DNA of 64,000 bases from Rhynochetos jubatus. Lineage: Eukaryota; Chordata; Aves; Eurypygiformes; Rhynochetidae. The translations under genes and the position numbers were made by a program. This document shows positions 28,663 to 39,364 of this stretch, piece by piece; positions within the stretch are counted from its first letter, which is position 1, and every line of letters begins with the position of its first letter. Below the pieces are notes generated by a model. That model made no database searches. It saw only the letters and a program-made list of their open reading frames with translations, and was not told the origin of the DNA. The stretch is from the NCBI GenBank assembly GCA_027574665.1, contig CM050657.1, forward strand, positions 24,840,700 to 24,904,699, in the 5' to 3' direction.

Positions 28663-29393
28663 ATTCTATGATTAAGACCTTTAAGATCATCGAATCCAAC
28701 CATTAACCCAACACTGCCAAGTCCACCACTAAACCATGTTCCTAAATATCACATCTACATGCCTTTAAAATACCTTCAGGGGTGGTGACTCCACCACCTC
28801 CCTAGGCAGCCCATTCCAATGCCTCACAGCCCTTTCCAGTAAGATACTGTTTCTAATATCCAATCTAACCCTCCCCTGGCACAACTTGAGGCTGTTTCCT
28901 CTTGTCCTGTCACTTGGGAGAAGAGGTCACCCCCCACCTCACTGCACCCTCCTTTCAGGGAGCTGTAGAGAGCTATAAGGTCTCCCCGGAGCCTCCTCTT
29001 CTCCAGGCTGAACCCTCCCAGCTCCCTCAGCCGATCCTCACCAGACTTGTGCTCCAGACCCTTCCCCTGCTCTGTTGCCCTTCTCTGGACACATTCCAGC
29101 ACCTCAGTGTCTGGCTTGTGGTGAGGGGCCAAAACTGAACACAGGATTTGAGGTGCAGCCTCACCAATGCCCAACACAGGGGGACGATCCCTGCCCTGGT
29201 CCTGCTGGCCACACTGTTCCTGATGCCGTTGGCCGCCTTGGCTCCCTGGGCCCACTGCCAGCACATATTCAGCCGCTGCTGACCAACACCCCCAGGTCCT
29301 TTTCCACCAGGCATCTTTCCTGCCACTTGTCCCCAAGCGTTGCAGGGGTTGTTATGGCACAAGAGCAGGTCCCGGTATGAAGCTCATACAACC
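28663..29393 (-). mobile_element. CR1 LINE fragment (better preserved copy, 3' end)
   Basis: This is a minus-strand CR1 copy, 5'-truncated, with its 3' end at the left (GATTCTATGATT). Blocks closely match the recalled CR1 consensus: CTTTAAGATCATCGAATCCAACC, CACTGCCAAGTCCACCACTAAACC, GGTGACTCCACCACCTCCC, CTTGAGGCTGTTTCCTCTTGTCC, GGTCTCCCCGGAGCCTCC, CTTCTCTGGACACATTCCAGC and CCAACACCCCCAGGTCCTTTTCC. It is GC-richer than its surroundings. The open frames on both strands here, up to 170 codons, are read-through of CR1 sequence and not host genes. The right end near GAAGCTCATACA seems to carry a small internal deletion relative to consensus. It is the least diverged of the three copies, so probably the youngest. 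Confidence 0.93.
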
Positions 29394-32300
29394 AAATGAA
29401 ACAGTTGGTGATTGCTGATTCACATACAACTGTTGCCTTTTCTTAACTCTCTGTGAAAATGAACAAATGTCAGCCATCCCAGCTTTTCACTTGAAGTCTT
29501 CTGTATTCTTTGTGTAATGAAAGCTGAAGAAAAGGCAAAGGTAGCTGTGAAAGGCAGAATAAGCATGTGATTTTTTTAATAACTTCTGAAATTGAGTTCA
29601 AATGAATAATTCTGTGTAGCTGCAAAAGGACTAATATCGGGGATTTTTTTTTCTACTGAAAGCAGCGTGAGTTTTGTTTTTCACATAATTTGTAATACAA
29701 TTTTGTTGATTAAGGCTTATTATCACTAAAACTTGCATGTAAATATTGTTGAATGTGAAACGCTTTCTTCAGCAATTTCTGAACAGTGGAAAGATTTGTT
29801 GGCTGTTTCCAATTTGTTGGTTATATTTCCAAAATTATAAACTGTCAATAGCTTTTTTTAGGCTATTAAAATTTTTACAGAGAAGATTATATGATCATTA
29901 TCCCTGTGGTAGTAACGTGTGGATCTCTACCAGAGCTCTCAACTTAAAATAGCAGAGCCTTCAAAATCAGGAGGTTCTTATGGCTAATGTAACTCTTATA
30001 AAATCTTCTGGTTGCAGGATTAAACTTTACTAAGAAGTAACTGGAAAACCCCAGGATGCGCATCCTGGCACTGAGAAAAGAAGTGTTTTCCCTCTCCTCT
30101 GGTCACAATTACTTTAAAATGTCACGGATGTGCTTCTGCCTTTGTGCGGTATCACCAATTTTATCCTTATTTACCCTTGTCAACTCACTGCCCCATCATT
30201 GTTATGGTCAGCTAAATCCTATATACATCCGTTCCCAGACTCATTCAAATGAAATTAAGAACAAAGCTTAATATTTTGCTTTTGTGAGTAATATCTCAAT
30301 TTGCACTCTATGTCAACCTTACAAAGGAGCAGGAAGGTGGGTAGTGATAAGCTTCTGAATGTGGTTGTTCTGCAGCTTAAACAGTGAGCCTGAATGAGAG
30401 AGAGACCCTGTCTCCTTTTCCTCGGGTGAGTTACATGACAATACGTATCTAAGAGCCCAGAAAACAATTTAAGCTCAGCACGATTGCCGTTGGCATCAGG
30501 TAGGTCAGTGGAAGCTCTGCAGGGTTTAAATAAAACCCTGTAACTCCGTTTAATAATGGAAACCAGTATCTGTTAGATTCTAAAGACACTATTTGTAATG
30601 TCTAGTAGTAGTTCTGTGTATCTGTAAATGAGACTCTTGCAGTGCAAAGGTGGAGTTAATTTTCTTTGTTGTTACAGCTGTTACAACTCTAATTATTTCC
30701 ATTTCCAGTATAGTCATTAAGGCAACTTTTTAGAATCATTATAATTACAATCCATTTTTATTTTTCAGCAGCGTTAACTCATTTCTTTGGAAACAGTAGT
30801 AGAATCTTTCTGAAAAATTCTTACCTAGTTTTAACAAACATATATTGTTGTTTTCATACAAGTATGTTGCTGTAGCTGGAATCTGAGAGTGTGTGTAGAT
30901 TTTGCAGCGTGTTTACAAATATCTTCCCATATCTACGCAGTTGTTGTTAGTTTATCTTTGGCAAATGGGGATGTAAAAGACAAAATTGAGTTATACGTAA
31001 AGCTGGAGTATACAGGAGCTTGGATAGAGAGACTTGTAAAATATTTGCTGGAAACTAATTAGAACATGTGCTGCTTCTATGATTGCTTTGCATCAGGCCT
31101 CTGCATTTAGAGAGGGAAAAATGATAAATGCTTAGACTGTGACGGAGAGAACTATTTTTTCCTGCCCTGAGCTATTTCTGTTTTCGAAGAACAGTAGGCC
31201 TGGATCTGTGCAAATGCTGTGTTGTTTACAGTCAAATAGTGGATCGATAAAATCATGAACACAAAACACCGAAGTTATGATTTCTGTTGATGGATTGTGT
31301 GTCTGAGGGAAACTTTATTAAGAAACTGTGAAGGCCACTGTTGGAGAACACAAGTAGTATTTTTCCATTAACTTGCCATATTAAGTGTTATTTTCATATT
31401 TAATTAAAATAAAACTGAAATCCACAATATCATTTTAGATTAATGCTTCATTCCTCCTTCTGTAGCCCAAATATTTGTGCTTACTGAGCGTGAACACAAA
31501 AGAGAGCCTGGAAAAGAGCACATCTTCTGTCTTGGGCAATCAGACTGCCCTTCCATGTCACTTGAGTGAGGGGTTGGAGTGAGCAAATACTTAATGTGTT
31601 TGCCCAGTGCCTCCTAATTACTGAAATAACTGTGTGCTGATGCTGTAAAGGCATTCATAGGATTGATCACAATTAAGTGTGGGATTCATCTGTCTAAATA
31701 TCAGTGCACATAGCTGAGCTTAGCTTCAGCTCCCGTTGTAATCAAGGGAAACCTATGTGTGTGCAGTATCCTAAAGAGCTGGTATTAATACTCTGAGTGT
31801 ACCTAATTCCCATGCCTCCCCCCACCCCTTCTCATTTTTTCTTTCTTGCAAATAAGAGGAATTATGAACTCCAGCACTTACAGTCTCTATCTACTCTCTT
31901 CTCTAAAAATAAACAATATATTCTAATGGAAAAAGAGAGAAAGGAGTCAGGCTTGAAGTAGAGGTCATAGATTCAGAGTTAATTTAGAATTTGGCAGTTG
32001 ACTCAGATATGATTGGCAAGGAGATTTCCAAAAGGCTGCAACTGTAAATTGGAAATAAATGGGAAAGGATTATGTGAGTGGGAGACAGCTTTGAATCTAT
32101 AATGCATGTCCTGAGCCTGACTTGCTCATAAAAGAGCATGTGTTTAATGTGTCATGAAAATATTTAAGCCACATTAGTCTTTGTATAAATATTTCATTTT
32201 TAAAGTTGGATTCTGGAGTGGCTAAATACGAATTCAGCGTGCATATCCTTGCCATCAGTAGTACGAAGGATGAAATAAAAGATCACCAGAAATTGTGTTG

Positions 32301-32880
32301 AGTGATTTTTTCCCCTTCCAGACTCAAGTTGTCAGAAGCTTTTTTTTACATTGTCTTTTGTGTCCAAATCAATTTTTTTAGTCTGTGCTCTATCATCTGC
32401 TCTCTTATAGTATTCCTCTGAGAGAAACTGTGGATCTATTCTGTTAGGAGGCAGTTTGGAGGCAGAAGTGAGGTGCTGCCAAAAAGGCATTCATGTATGA
32501 GTGTGTGACTGTGGGTGGGTGACTGAGATGTCCAAAAGGGACACTTCTCTGTGTTCCTTCAACTACTTTTGTTCCAAAGATGATATATGTCTGTAAATAA
32601 AGCGAGATATATTTTGAACGTGCCCATGTTCTGCATCATTAGGTTTTTCACTGTTGGGAAACTAAACTGCAAGAATCTGAACATCTGCTACCAGCTGGCA
32701 GCTCAGGTGGCTCGAGGAAGGAGTGACAGCAGTTAGGAAGGACCACTGTCAAATATTCTCTGGTTTTCTTGCTGCTATTTTCTTTAACTAAACTCAGTCT
32801 TCCTAATTTAGCTCAGCATTGATGTTAGTAGCATATCTAGGGAATAGTCTCTAGGGCTTTAAGAAACCGTTTAGTAATGA
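29394..32880 (+). other. Intronic sequence, no gene seen
   Basis: Unique AT-rich sequence between the CR1 copy and the CpG-dense patch. Many CAAT/TTTA-rich stretches occur, but no exon, repeat family or RNA gene was recognised. Confidence 0.55.
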
Positions 32881-33097
32881 CAGAGGAAGAGGGCAGAATG
32901 CGACCGGAGCTGCACTCGCCGCGCTGACGCGCACGTGGCCAGCGGCCCTTTGGGGTGTATTACAGACCGATGCCCGAGCCTATGCTTTCCCCCGTCTACA
33001 ACAGGATGCGAAATGCAGTTGAGAGCTGACTTCTCCGGTGTCACTCTGGTGCATGAAACCTCCCTGGTTATGGCTCTTTTTATGCTATTTCTCACAG
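32881..33097 (+). promoter_or_regulatory. CpG-dense open stretch before the first visible exon; possible alternative 5' exon
   Basis: About 14 CpG dinucleotides fall between 32899 and 33043, against a very CpG-poor intron background. The same stretch is open in the exon frame from just after a TGA at 32878-32880 through the acceptor. In-frame ATG codons occur at 33013, 33070 and 33082. The peptide preceding the exon ends LVMALFMLFLTG, which resembles a signal peptide. This could be a cryptic promoter with an alternative first exon, or simply a GC-rich remnant next to a normal polypyrimidine tract. No TATA-like element was identified. The functional call is speculative. Confidence 0.25.
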
Positions 33098-33293
33098 GTG
33101 AAATCTGTGCTTTCAAAATCCACGGACAAGAAATGCCCTTTGAAGCCGTCGTGCTGAACAGGACATCTGGAGAAGGTCGTCTTCGAGCAAAAAGTCCTAT
33201 TGACTGTGAACTGCAGAAGGAGTATACATTCATCATCCAAGCCTACGACTGTGGATCGGGACCAGGTGGAACAAACTGGAAGAAATCTCACAA
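33098..33293 (+). CDS. CLSTN2: CLSTN2 exon (probable exon 3): cadherin repeat 1
   Basis: This 196-nt exon starts with the last two bases of a split Gly codon (phase 1) and ends with AA of a split Lys codon (phase 2). The acceptor is a pyrimidine-rich tract ending in CACAG and the donor is GTGGGT. It encodes most of the first cadherin repeat, from GEICAFKIHGQ to WKKSHK. Visible elements are an N-glycosylation sequon (NRT in VLNRTSGEG), the IDCELQKEY core strand, and the acidic AYDCG motif near the end of the repeat that contributes to calcium-binding loops in cadherins. Three cysteines are present. The preceding coding exon, expected to end in a DKDAPLRFAG-like stretch, was not found in the 33 kb upstream. 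An open frame continues upstream of the acceptor to 32881, which is treated as a separate finding. Confidence 0.95.
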
Positions 33294-34994
33294 GTGGGTG
33301 AAAATGAGGAGAAATGTGCTTTTTGCTTTACAGTACAGATAAGATTAGAGGGATCCTTTTTATATTGCAGTCAGGTAGAAAGCAAGTAAAACCAACATCA
33401 ACCATTGTTGCAATAGTCCATCCACTTTTTATTCCTTTTTCCTTTTGGAAAGTATTTCTCTTTTTCCCTCCTGCAGTTTGACGCTGCAATGGTTCCTGTT
33501 GAAGTGTTTAATAGATCCCTGCTCAAGTGGTGAAATGCATCACAGTTTGGGTTTATTTTTCCATTCTTCATGTTAAATACATCAACTGAACAGGTCATTC
33601 AGGACATGGAAGCTAGCTTTTAATTGATTCTTACAATTTGTAACTAGGTTTGTCTCTCAGTTATCTCATTTTAAATGGTAACAAAAGAGAAATTGCCTTT
33701 TTTCTTGGGTTTAGTATGTGCATATGTATGTAAGCTGCAGCAGTGTTACCTTTGCACAGTGTGTTTCTGACCTCAGCTTTTGGACAGCAAAACTCAGAGG
33801 AATTCAAATCCTCTGGAAAAACAGGGGTTTGAAGGTGACTAAGTGGTATCTTTTACTGTGAAGCTGAATCTCTGCATAAGCTGAAGTGGCAGAGTGCCTT
33901 TTTTCCCCCCTCAATCCATGACACCAAGCTCCAGACCATTTGTCGTTAAAGATGAATTTAACTCGTGTGTAGATGTATAACTACTGTACAAATTGTTCGT
34001 TTTGCTGAGAGCCATTTAAATAAATGATTAATAATAATCATTCTTCCTTTTGCTCTTCTAGGGTACATGACAATTAAAAATTTAATTATCTCTCTAATGC
34101 ATGCTGAACTTTTCCAGGATATGTAAAAGGAATACACATTTAGAAGGAAGCCTGCAGTAACAAATAACCAAGTCACTGAAACAGATTTTGCTTTGTGTTA
34201 TTAAGTTCTGTGATGCATTTCCTTCACGTGTCAATAATAAGCTGGCACTGTCCACTTGTGGAAGTTTTGGTGTAACCCTGACCAAATGAAATCTGTCCCG
34301 TTGGGACCAGACTCTGTTACACTTTCTCATACTGATTTGTGTAGTAAACCACACACTAAGCTGGGCAGTCTGGGGTCCCAACCTTTACTACAGGCTCTGC
34401 CACTCATCTAGAAATCCTTTCACTTCTCTGTCCCTCTGTTACCTTGCTTATCAGACCAGATAGCAACCTCTTTAAGGGAAGGCTTTTAAAGTTTGCTCAT
34501 TAAATACTAAAGGCCTGTTCTTTTTGACCCTCGAAGGTCTACACGTACAATGTTGTAACTACTTAGAGCATTAGATAATCAGCAGAAGGCGAGAGGCTTG
34601 TTTAATACCAAAGAATGTTCACAGACTGCCCAGTTTTAGGTAGTAAATATGTAAGACTACTGTCATTCTCTCCTTTTTTTGTTTATTAACCCATTTTACG
34701 CTGCAGTGATAATATTGACTTTCTGCTGTGGTCCGTTTTAAGAGGCAGACCAGTTTTAATAGGAAGCACTGTGAAGAATGTCCCTACAAGCTGTGTCAAT
34801 AGGTTTTTACCTAATGCGACATCAGATATTAAATTGGGTAAATTAAACATAGACATTCAATAATATTTTAGCAGGTGTTTACATTGTTTTCTAGATATAT
34901 TTTGTTAATCTTTTCCAGTGTTTTGAAAACAAACTTAGTGATGTGTCATGATCAATTAATTTTTCTCTTTGATGTCTTTGTTTACCCATTTTAG
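33294..34994 (+). other. CLSTN2: CLSTN2 intron, 1701 nt, phase 2
   Basis: Starts GTGGGT and ends TTTTAG, splitting a Lys codon AA/G. Contents are unique AT-rich sequence. No repeat or hidden exon was seen. Confidence 0.85.
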
Positions 34995-35203
34995 GGCAGT
35001 GGTCCATATCCAGGTAAAGGACGTCAATGAGTTTTCACCTGCTTTCAAGGAGAGTGTGTATAAGGCCACTGTGACAGAAGGAAAGATCTACGACAGCATA
35101 CTGCAGGTAGAAGCCATAGATGAGGACTGTTCCCCACAGTATAGTCAGATCTGCAACTATGAAATTGTCACAACTGATGTTCCTTTTGCCATTGACAGAA
35201 ATG
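34995..35203 (+). CDS. CLSTN2: CLSTN2 exon (probable exon 4): cadherin repeat 1/2 junction
   Basis: This 209-nt exon runs from phase 2 (G completing the Lys codon) to phase 1 (first G of a Gly codon). Its acceptor is CATTTTAG and its donor is a near-ideal GTGAGT. The peptide begins AVVHIQVKDVNEFSPAF. DVNEFSP is the calsyntenin form of the DxNDNxP linker that binds calcium between neighbouring cadherin repeats. Next come VTEGKIYDSILQVEAIDEDCSPQ, where the ID-E-D acidic cluster is a second calcium-type motif, and SQICNYEIVTTDVPFAIDRNG of cadherin repeat 2. Two cysteines (EDCSP and QICNY) match the family pattern. Read-through past the donor adds about 33 unrelated residues before a stop at 35302-35304. 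The exon is not a multiple of three, so skipping it alone would shift the frame. Confidence 0.95.
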
Positions 35204-38200
35204 GTGAGTATGGAGAAGAAGCAACTCTGAGTTCTGGGACAGATAGCAGTAATTTCTGTAGATGGTGTAATTACCTGTTGATACTAGCTAATAACCTGAC
35301 TTGAGTTTTAACTTGAGAGTAATCCTGTTCTCGGAGGATGAAGGAGCTGTTACACTGGGAAATCCTATGCTTTTTGCATAAGATTTGGTCAGAAAGTACC
35401 ACAGTGGAAAATATACTGTGGAAATTAAACCCCCAGATTTAGATGAGCAGGAAGTTTTTCACTCAGTCCATTCTCTGAATTGTCTCGGATCTAGTTTCCC
35501 ATCCAAGTGATGCCCACTTCCTAACGCAGCATGCACCCCTACCTAGTAGGGTTTATTTGCTGTTTTATAGCTAGTCCCATCCTTCTGAACTTTCTGGGGC
35601 AGAGTCTAAATGTAGAATTGGCAGTATTCTGGATATGTTTATTGATTGTTAAAACTTTCAGGGTGTGGGTCAACACATCTACCCATTTGTGTTGCTTCCT
35701 GAAGCAGATCCGTTATTCTGCAGTGTGGAAGAAAACATGTTTGGGAGAAGTAGTGTCAATTTTTTTAGCTCGCTTTCTAATAGATACAATATTATAGGAA
35801 AAATAATAAATCTTATTAAGTTTTCCATATAACAGTTCTTGACCTTGTCAGCCCTGTCTGTCAGCCTTCTCATTTCCCAGTCAGGTTCTCACCAGGGAAG
35901 ATCATGGAACTTGACACTAAGTTTGGGAGAAGTGGCTCGGCTGCTTTAAAAATGTGTTGAAGGTCCTCCTTCCCATTCTCTGCGTGCTTCAGACAATACA
36001 GAACAGTGGCGCTCTCTGTCAAGTTACTTCAGGAGTTCCTCAATGGCGTCACTTTGTAGATGAGAGTCCTTGTTATTGATATTCATATGTGCATACTTGT
36101 ACAGAAGTTCAAAATGGGAATTCCTGTGCTCACAGGACTTGTTTCCTCAGAACAAGCACCCTCTGTGCATGTCCAGTGATGGTCTGGATTATCCTTCCTA
36201 ACAGAAGCATTTAATCCATGTCGTACGCAGGAGGAGAACACTCTGGAATTTAAATCTGATTTTTGGCCAAATTAGAAACTAGAAGCGTACGTGGGAGCTA
36301 CTGTTTAAGCAGTAGTTTTCGTGTCGGGGTGTTTTATAAAAACCCTTGCCCCTGTTCAAAAATTATTGATCTTTATTTGTGCAGTTCTTGTACAGTGCAC
36401 AGCTGAGCATCAAAAGATGATAACGTGTTAGCATCAATAAATTGTAAATGATGCTGGGGAAAAAGCTGCCTTGTTATAATACGTTGGGAGGCCAGTACAC
36501 TCCTAACGAGTATGTTCGTGCTCAAGTAAATGAAGTTGGCTGCCAGAGCAATTGCCCAGATGATTTTTTACAGGAAGAGGGCATTTGGAGGCAGATGTTT
36601 GTGCGCAATTCCCTGGAAGCTTTTCCTCTGTGTGGATTTTTTTCTATTTGTGGGATTTCTCATCCTGTCACAGAAGGAAGGTCTCTGCACTCCTGTTTGA
36701 AACTGTTAGTTTTCCAAAGCTCCACACGACTTGCCGCTATGGGGACGGCTACTTACACGAGTCGCAGGTGGTTTCATAATTTCATACCAGGTTTGTGACA
36801 GATATCATGGGTAAATAATGCACTGAGGATTAGCGTGATACAGAGCAGGCATTTCTGCTGCTTATGCCTTCCCAGCTCCTATCGCACAGTGCAGCTGGCT
36901 CATGAGCGATCATGGGTTTCTTACAGTCAGAGGCATGATCAAAAGCATGGGAGGTGTCAGGAATCCTTGATTACATCTTTGTCCTCATGTGCCTGGGACC
37001 TGCTTTCAGCAAAGGCAATGAGAAAATAATTGACTTAAACTTTAAAGCCTGCAGTGAATAATTGGTATGAGGTTGTAATACTTGCAGTTTCTTGGTCGTG
37101 AATTCAATTAATATTTTTTGATCTATTTGCTCACTAAAAGAGCAGTGCTTCCACAATCAACAGTAATTGCAGTCTAATTTACAATTTTTTTAGATAATGG
37201 TAATTGCTTAAACCCACTGGGAATGAAGACAGTTAGAATAGATGGTTGCGCTTTTATTTCGTGACAGAAATGTGTTGCAAGTTCCAACACATTTCACTGC
37301 TGAGAATGTCTCTCTATGCCAGCTGATATAAACTTTCTCTGATGCAAATTCTTTGGCATTGTGCCTATTTTTGTTACCTATAGGGTGATTAAAATAGATT
37401 TATGGGACGCTTGGGACTGTCTGTTAATACTCTGCTAATTAGAATGTTGTTTATAGGGGCTTTTTTACCCACTATGAAAAACAAACCTAGGTTTTTGTCT
37501 TCTGCAAGTTACAAATTTTTTCTGCTTTTCAGTAACATAAATGTGTAATTTCATTGCCCAGCAAGAGTGTTGAAGCAGGTGCTTAGAATCAAATCTCAAT
37601 ATTGTGGAGGGCCCCAAAGGTAGAGGGCCTTTGGAAAGACGAACATGCTATTCCATCAGCATTTTTCTTTTGGCAGATCATTGTCTTTTTAGGCAAAACC
37701 TTTTCTCTTGTGTCTGTATCAATTCAGGGAGCATTTTGTTGCCTTGAAAATTTATATTGCACATTGGGGAGCCTTGACAGCCTACTTCACATCACCAAAT
37801 TGTGCGAGGCAGAAGTGGAGAGGTGCCCAGCGTTGGCACAGGAAGCAGCATTCCGCTCTGGTGTAGTTCTTGTAGGTCTTTATGTTAGGCACCTAAAGGT
37901 AGGTAATATAAAGATTCCCATTTACATTTGGCAACTTTGACCCTTGGTATGTAATTCTTTTGTGAATAAAATTACGTTGCGTTATGAAATCATAACACTA
38001 ATAAAATTGACTTGTGCATGTGATGCGCTTTAACTTGGAAGGTAATGAACTCTTGGTCATAAGATACAATCAGGTAAAGGCAAAGGACAAATTTATGCTT
38101 TGCTGTGCAAGGAACTGGGACTAAAGGTATAAGGTACCATATGTTTTAAGAGGCTTTTGCATGCAGTTTAGTCTAGTTGTCTTATCAGAGAATCCCAGGT

Positions 38201-39214
38201 ATCAAGTCAGTAACTGTATCAATATTGTGTAGGCTATTTTTGGGTAACAGAAAAGTTAAGCCACAATACACAGATCTGTTGTAGTGCCAGCAGAACAACA
38301 TTTTTATGCATTTCCTGCCTTAGTTTGTCAGGGATCAGATAATTCAGTTATAGATACAAATTCTGTTATGGCTCTGACCTACTCTCATCTCTGAAGTGGG
38401 AATAACTATCTTTGCCACCCACCACTGGGAAGCACTTCACAAATACATGTGGAGATTGTTCAGAATGAAGAGTAGTTACGGAATTACGTGTATGGTTAGT
38501 ACAGGTTCTATCAAGTTATGTCTCTTGGAAAACAGATGTGGACAGGATCTCACAGGGTCACTGCACTGAGATCTGTGTTAGGAGCTGTGCAAATTTATTG
38601 CCAGAAAAGTAGTAAAGTATCACATTTCCAGGTGATATTTATTTATTAAACCATAATTTCTTTCCATTATCATTGAAATGTGCACCTTTTTGACAAGAAG
38701 TCATTTTAATCCTTGAATTGCTTTCTGCTCAAATACAGCTCCTTGGTGGCTCTTGGCAGCTGGGAATGTGAAGGTGCCACTCACCTAAAGGGTAACAGCT
38801 TTAGGGGAAGAAAGGACAATACTTAGGCTGGTTCAGCAGTGGATCTCAGGAATGTGGCTGCCATGTTAAAGCAGTGTATTCTGGGAAGATGTGGAAAATG
38901 AGGTTGCACCTACTCATACTTTACATTTCAGTATGTAACTGCTAATTAGTCTTACAGTCTTACTTTAGGAAGTGTTGTGGAGCAGATGTCTTCTGCTATA
39001 GACGTGTCCCTAGCATCTTGTATTTGCCTAAGAACTTTATTTCTCTCTGTGTCAAAAGAAAGTAGATCCCATTCGCCATAACCGCGGATGCCCCATGTGC
39101 TTCGAAGAGCTTTCTGGTCCCAAAGGACTTGGTTAAGCAGGACCCAAATGTTACAGCCTGTATGTGCTTAGCCAAGACTGAGTTTCTGAATGTCATCTTA
39201 TATTGAATCTGTAG
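35204..39214 (+). other. CLSTN2: CLSTN2 intron, 4011 nt, phase 1
   Basis: Starts GTGAGT and ends CTGTAG, splitting a Gly codon. It contains a perfect 11-bp inverted repeat with a 7-nt loop at 37267-37295. A 116-codon ATG frame at 36448-36798 is unrecognised and probably fortuitous. Confidence 0.85.
37267..37295. repeat. Perfect 11-bp inverted repeat (hairpin)
   Basis: GAAATGTGTTG (37267-37277) and its exact reverse complement (37285-37295) are separated by a 7-nt loop. The stem does not extend outward, so it is shorter than a microRNA precursor. Confidence 0.85.
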
Positions 39215-39364
39215 GTAACATCAGAAACACTGAGAAACTGAGCTATGATAAGCAGCACCAGTATGAGATCATGGTAACAGCTTTTGACTGTGGACAAAAA
39301 CATGCTACAGAAGATGTCTTAGTACGAGTTAATGTCAAACCAGTGTGCAAACCAGGCTGGCAAG
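39215..39364 (+). CDS. CLSTN2: CLSTN2 exon (probable exon 5): end of cadherin repeat 2
   Basis: This 150-nt exon is phase 1 at both ends. The acceptor is ATCTGTAG and the donor GTAAGA. It encodes NIRNTEKLSYDKQHQYEI, then MVTAFDCGQKHATEDVLVRV and NVKPVCKPGWQ, completing the second cadherin repeat. The NTEKLSYDKQHQYEI strand and the VTAFDCG motif are standard cadherin-repeat features, with DCG replacing the usual DxD-type ending as elsewhere in calsyntenins. The PxCKPGWQ stretch starts the linker towards the LNS domain. Because the exon is symmetric, its omission would preserve the frame but delete the C-terminal half of cadherin repeat 2. It lies alone between introns of 4.0 and 10.7 kb. Confidence 0.95.

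Noticed and set aside
28824-29362. Overlapping open frames of 170 and 111 codons on the minus strand
   Set aside because: They lie wholly within the CR1 LINE fragment and are retrotransposon sequence, not a host gene.
32871-33236. 121-codon minus-strand frame across the first visible exon
   Set aside because: It is antisense to a clear calsyntenin exon and starts inside it. It is open because of the GC-rich patch.
36448-36798. 116-codon + strand ATG frame in the 4 kb intron
   Set aside because: No recognisable protein family and no splice signals of note. Its length is within chance expectation.
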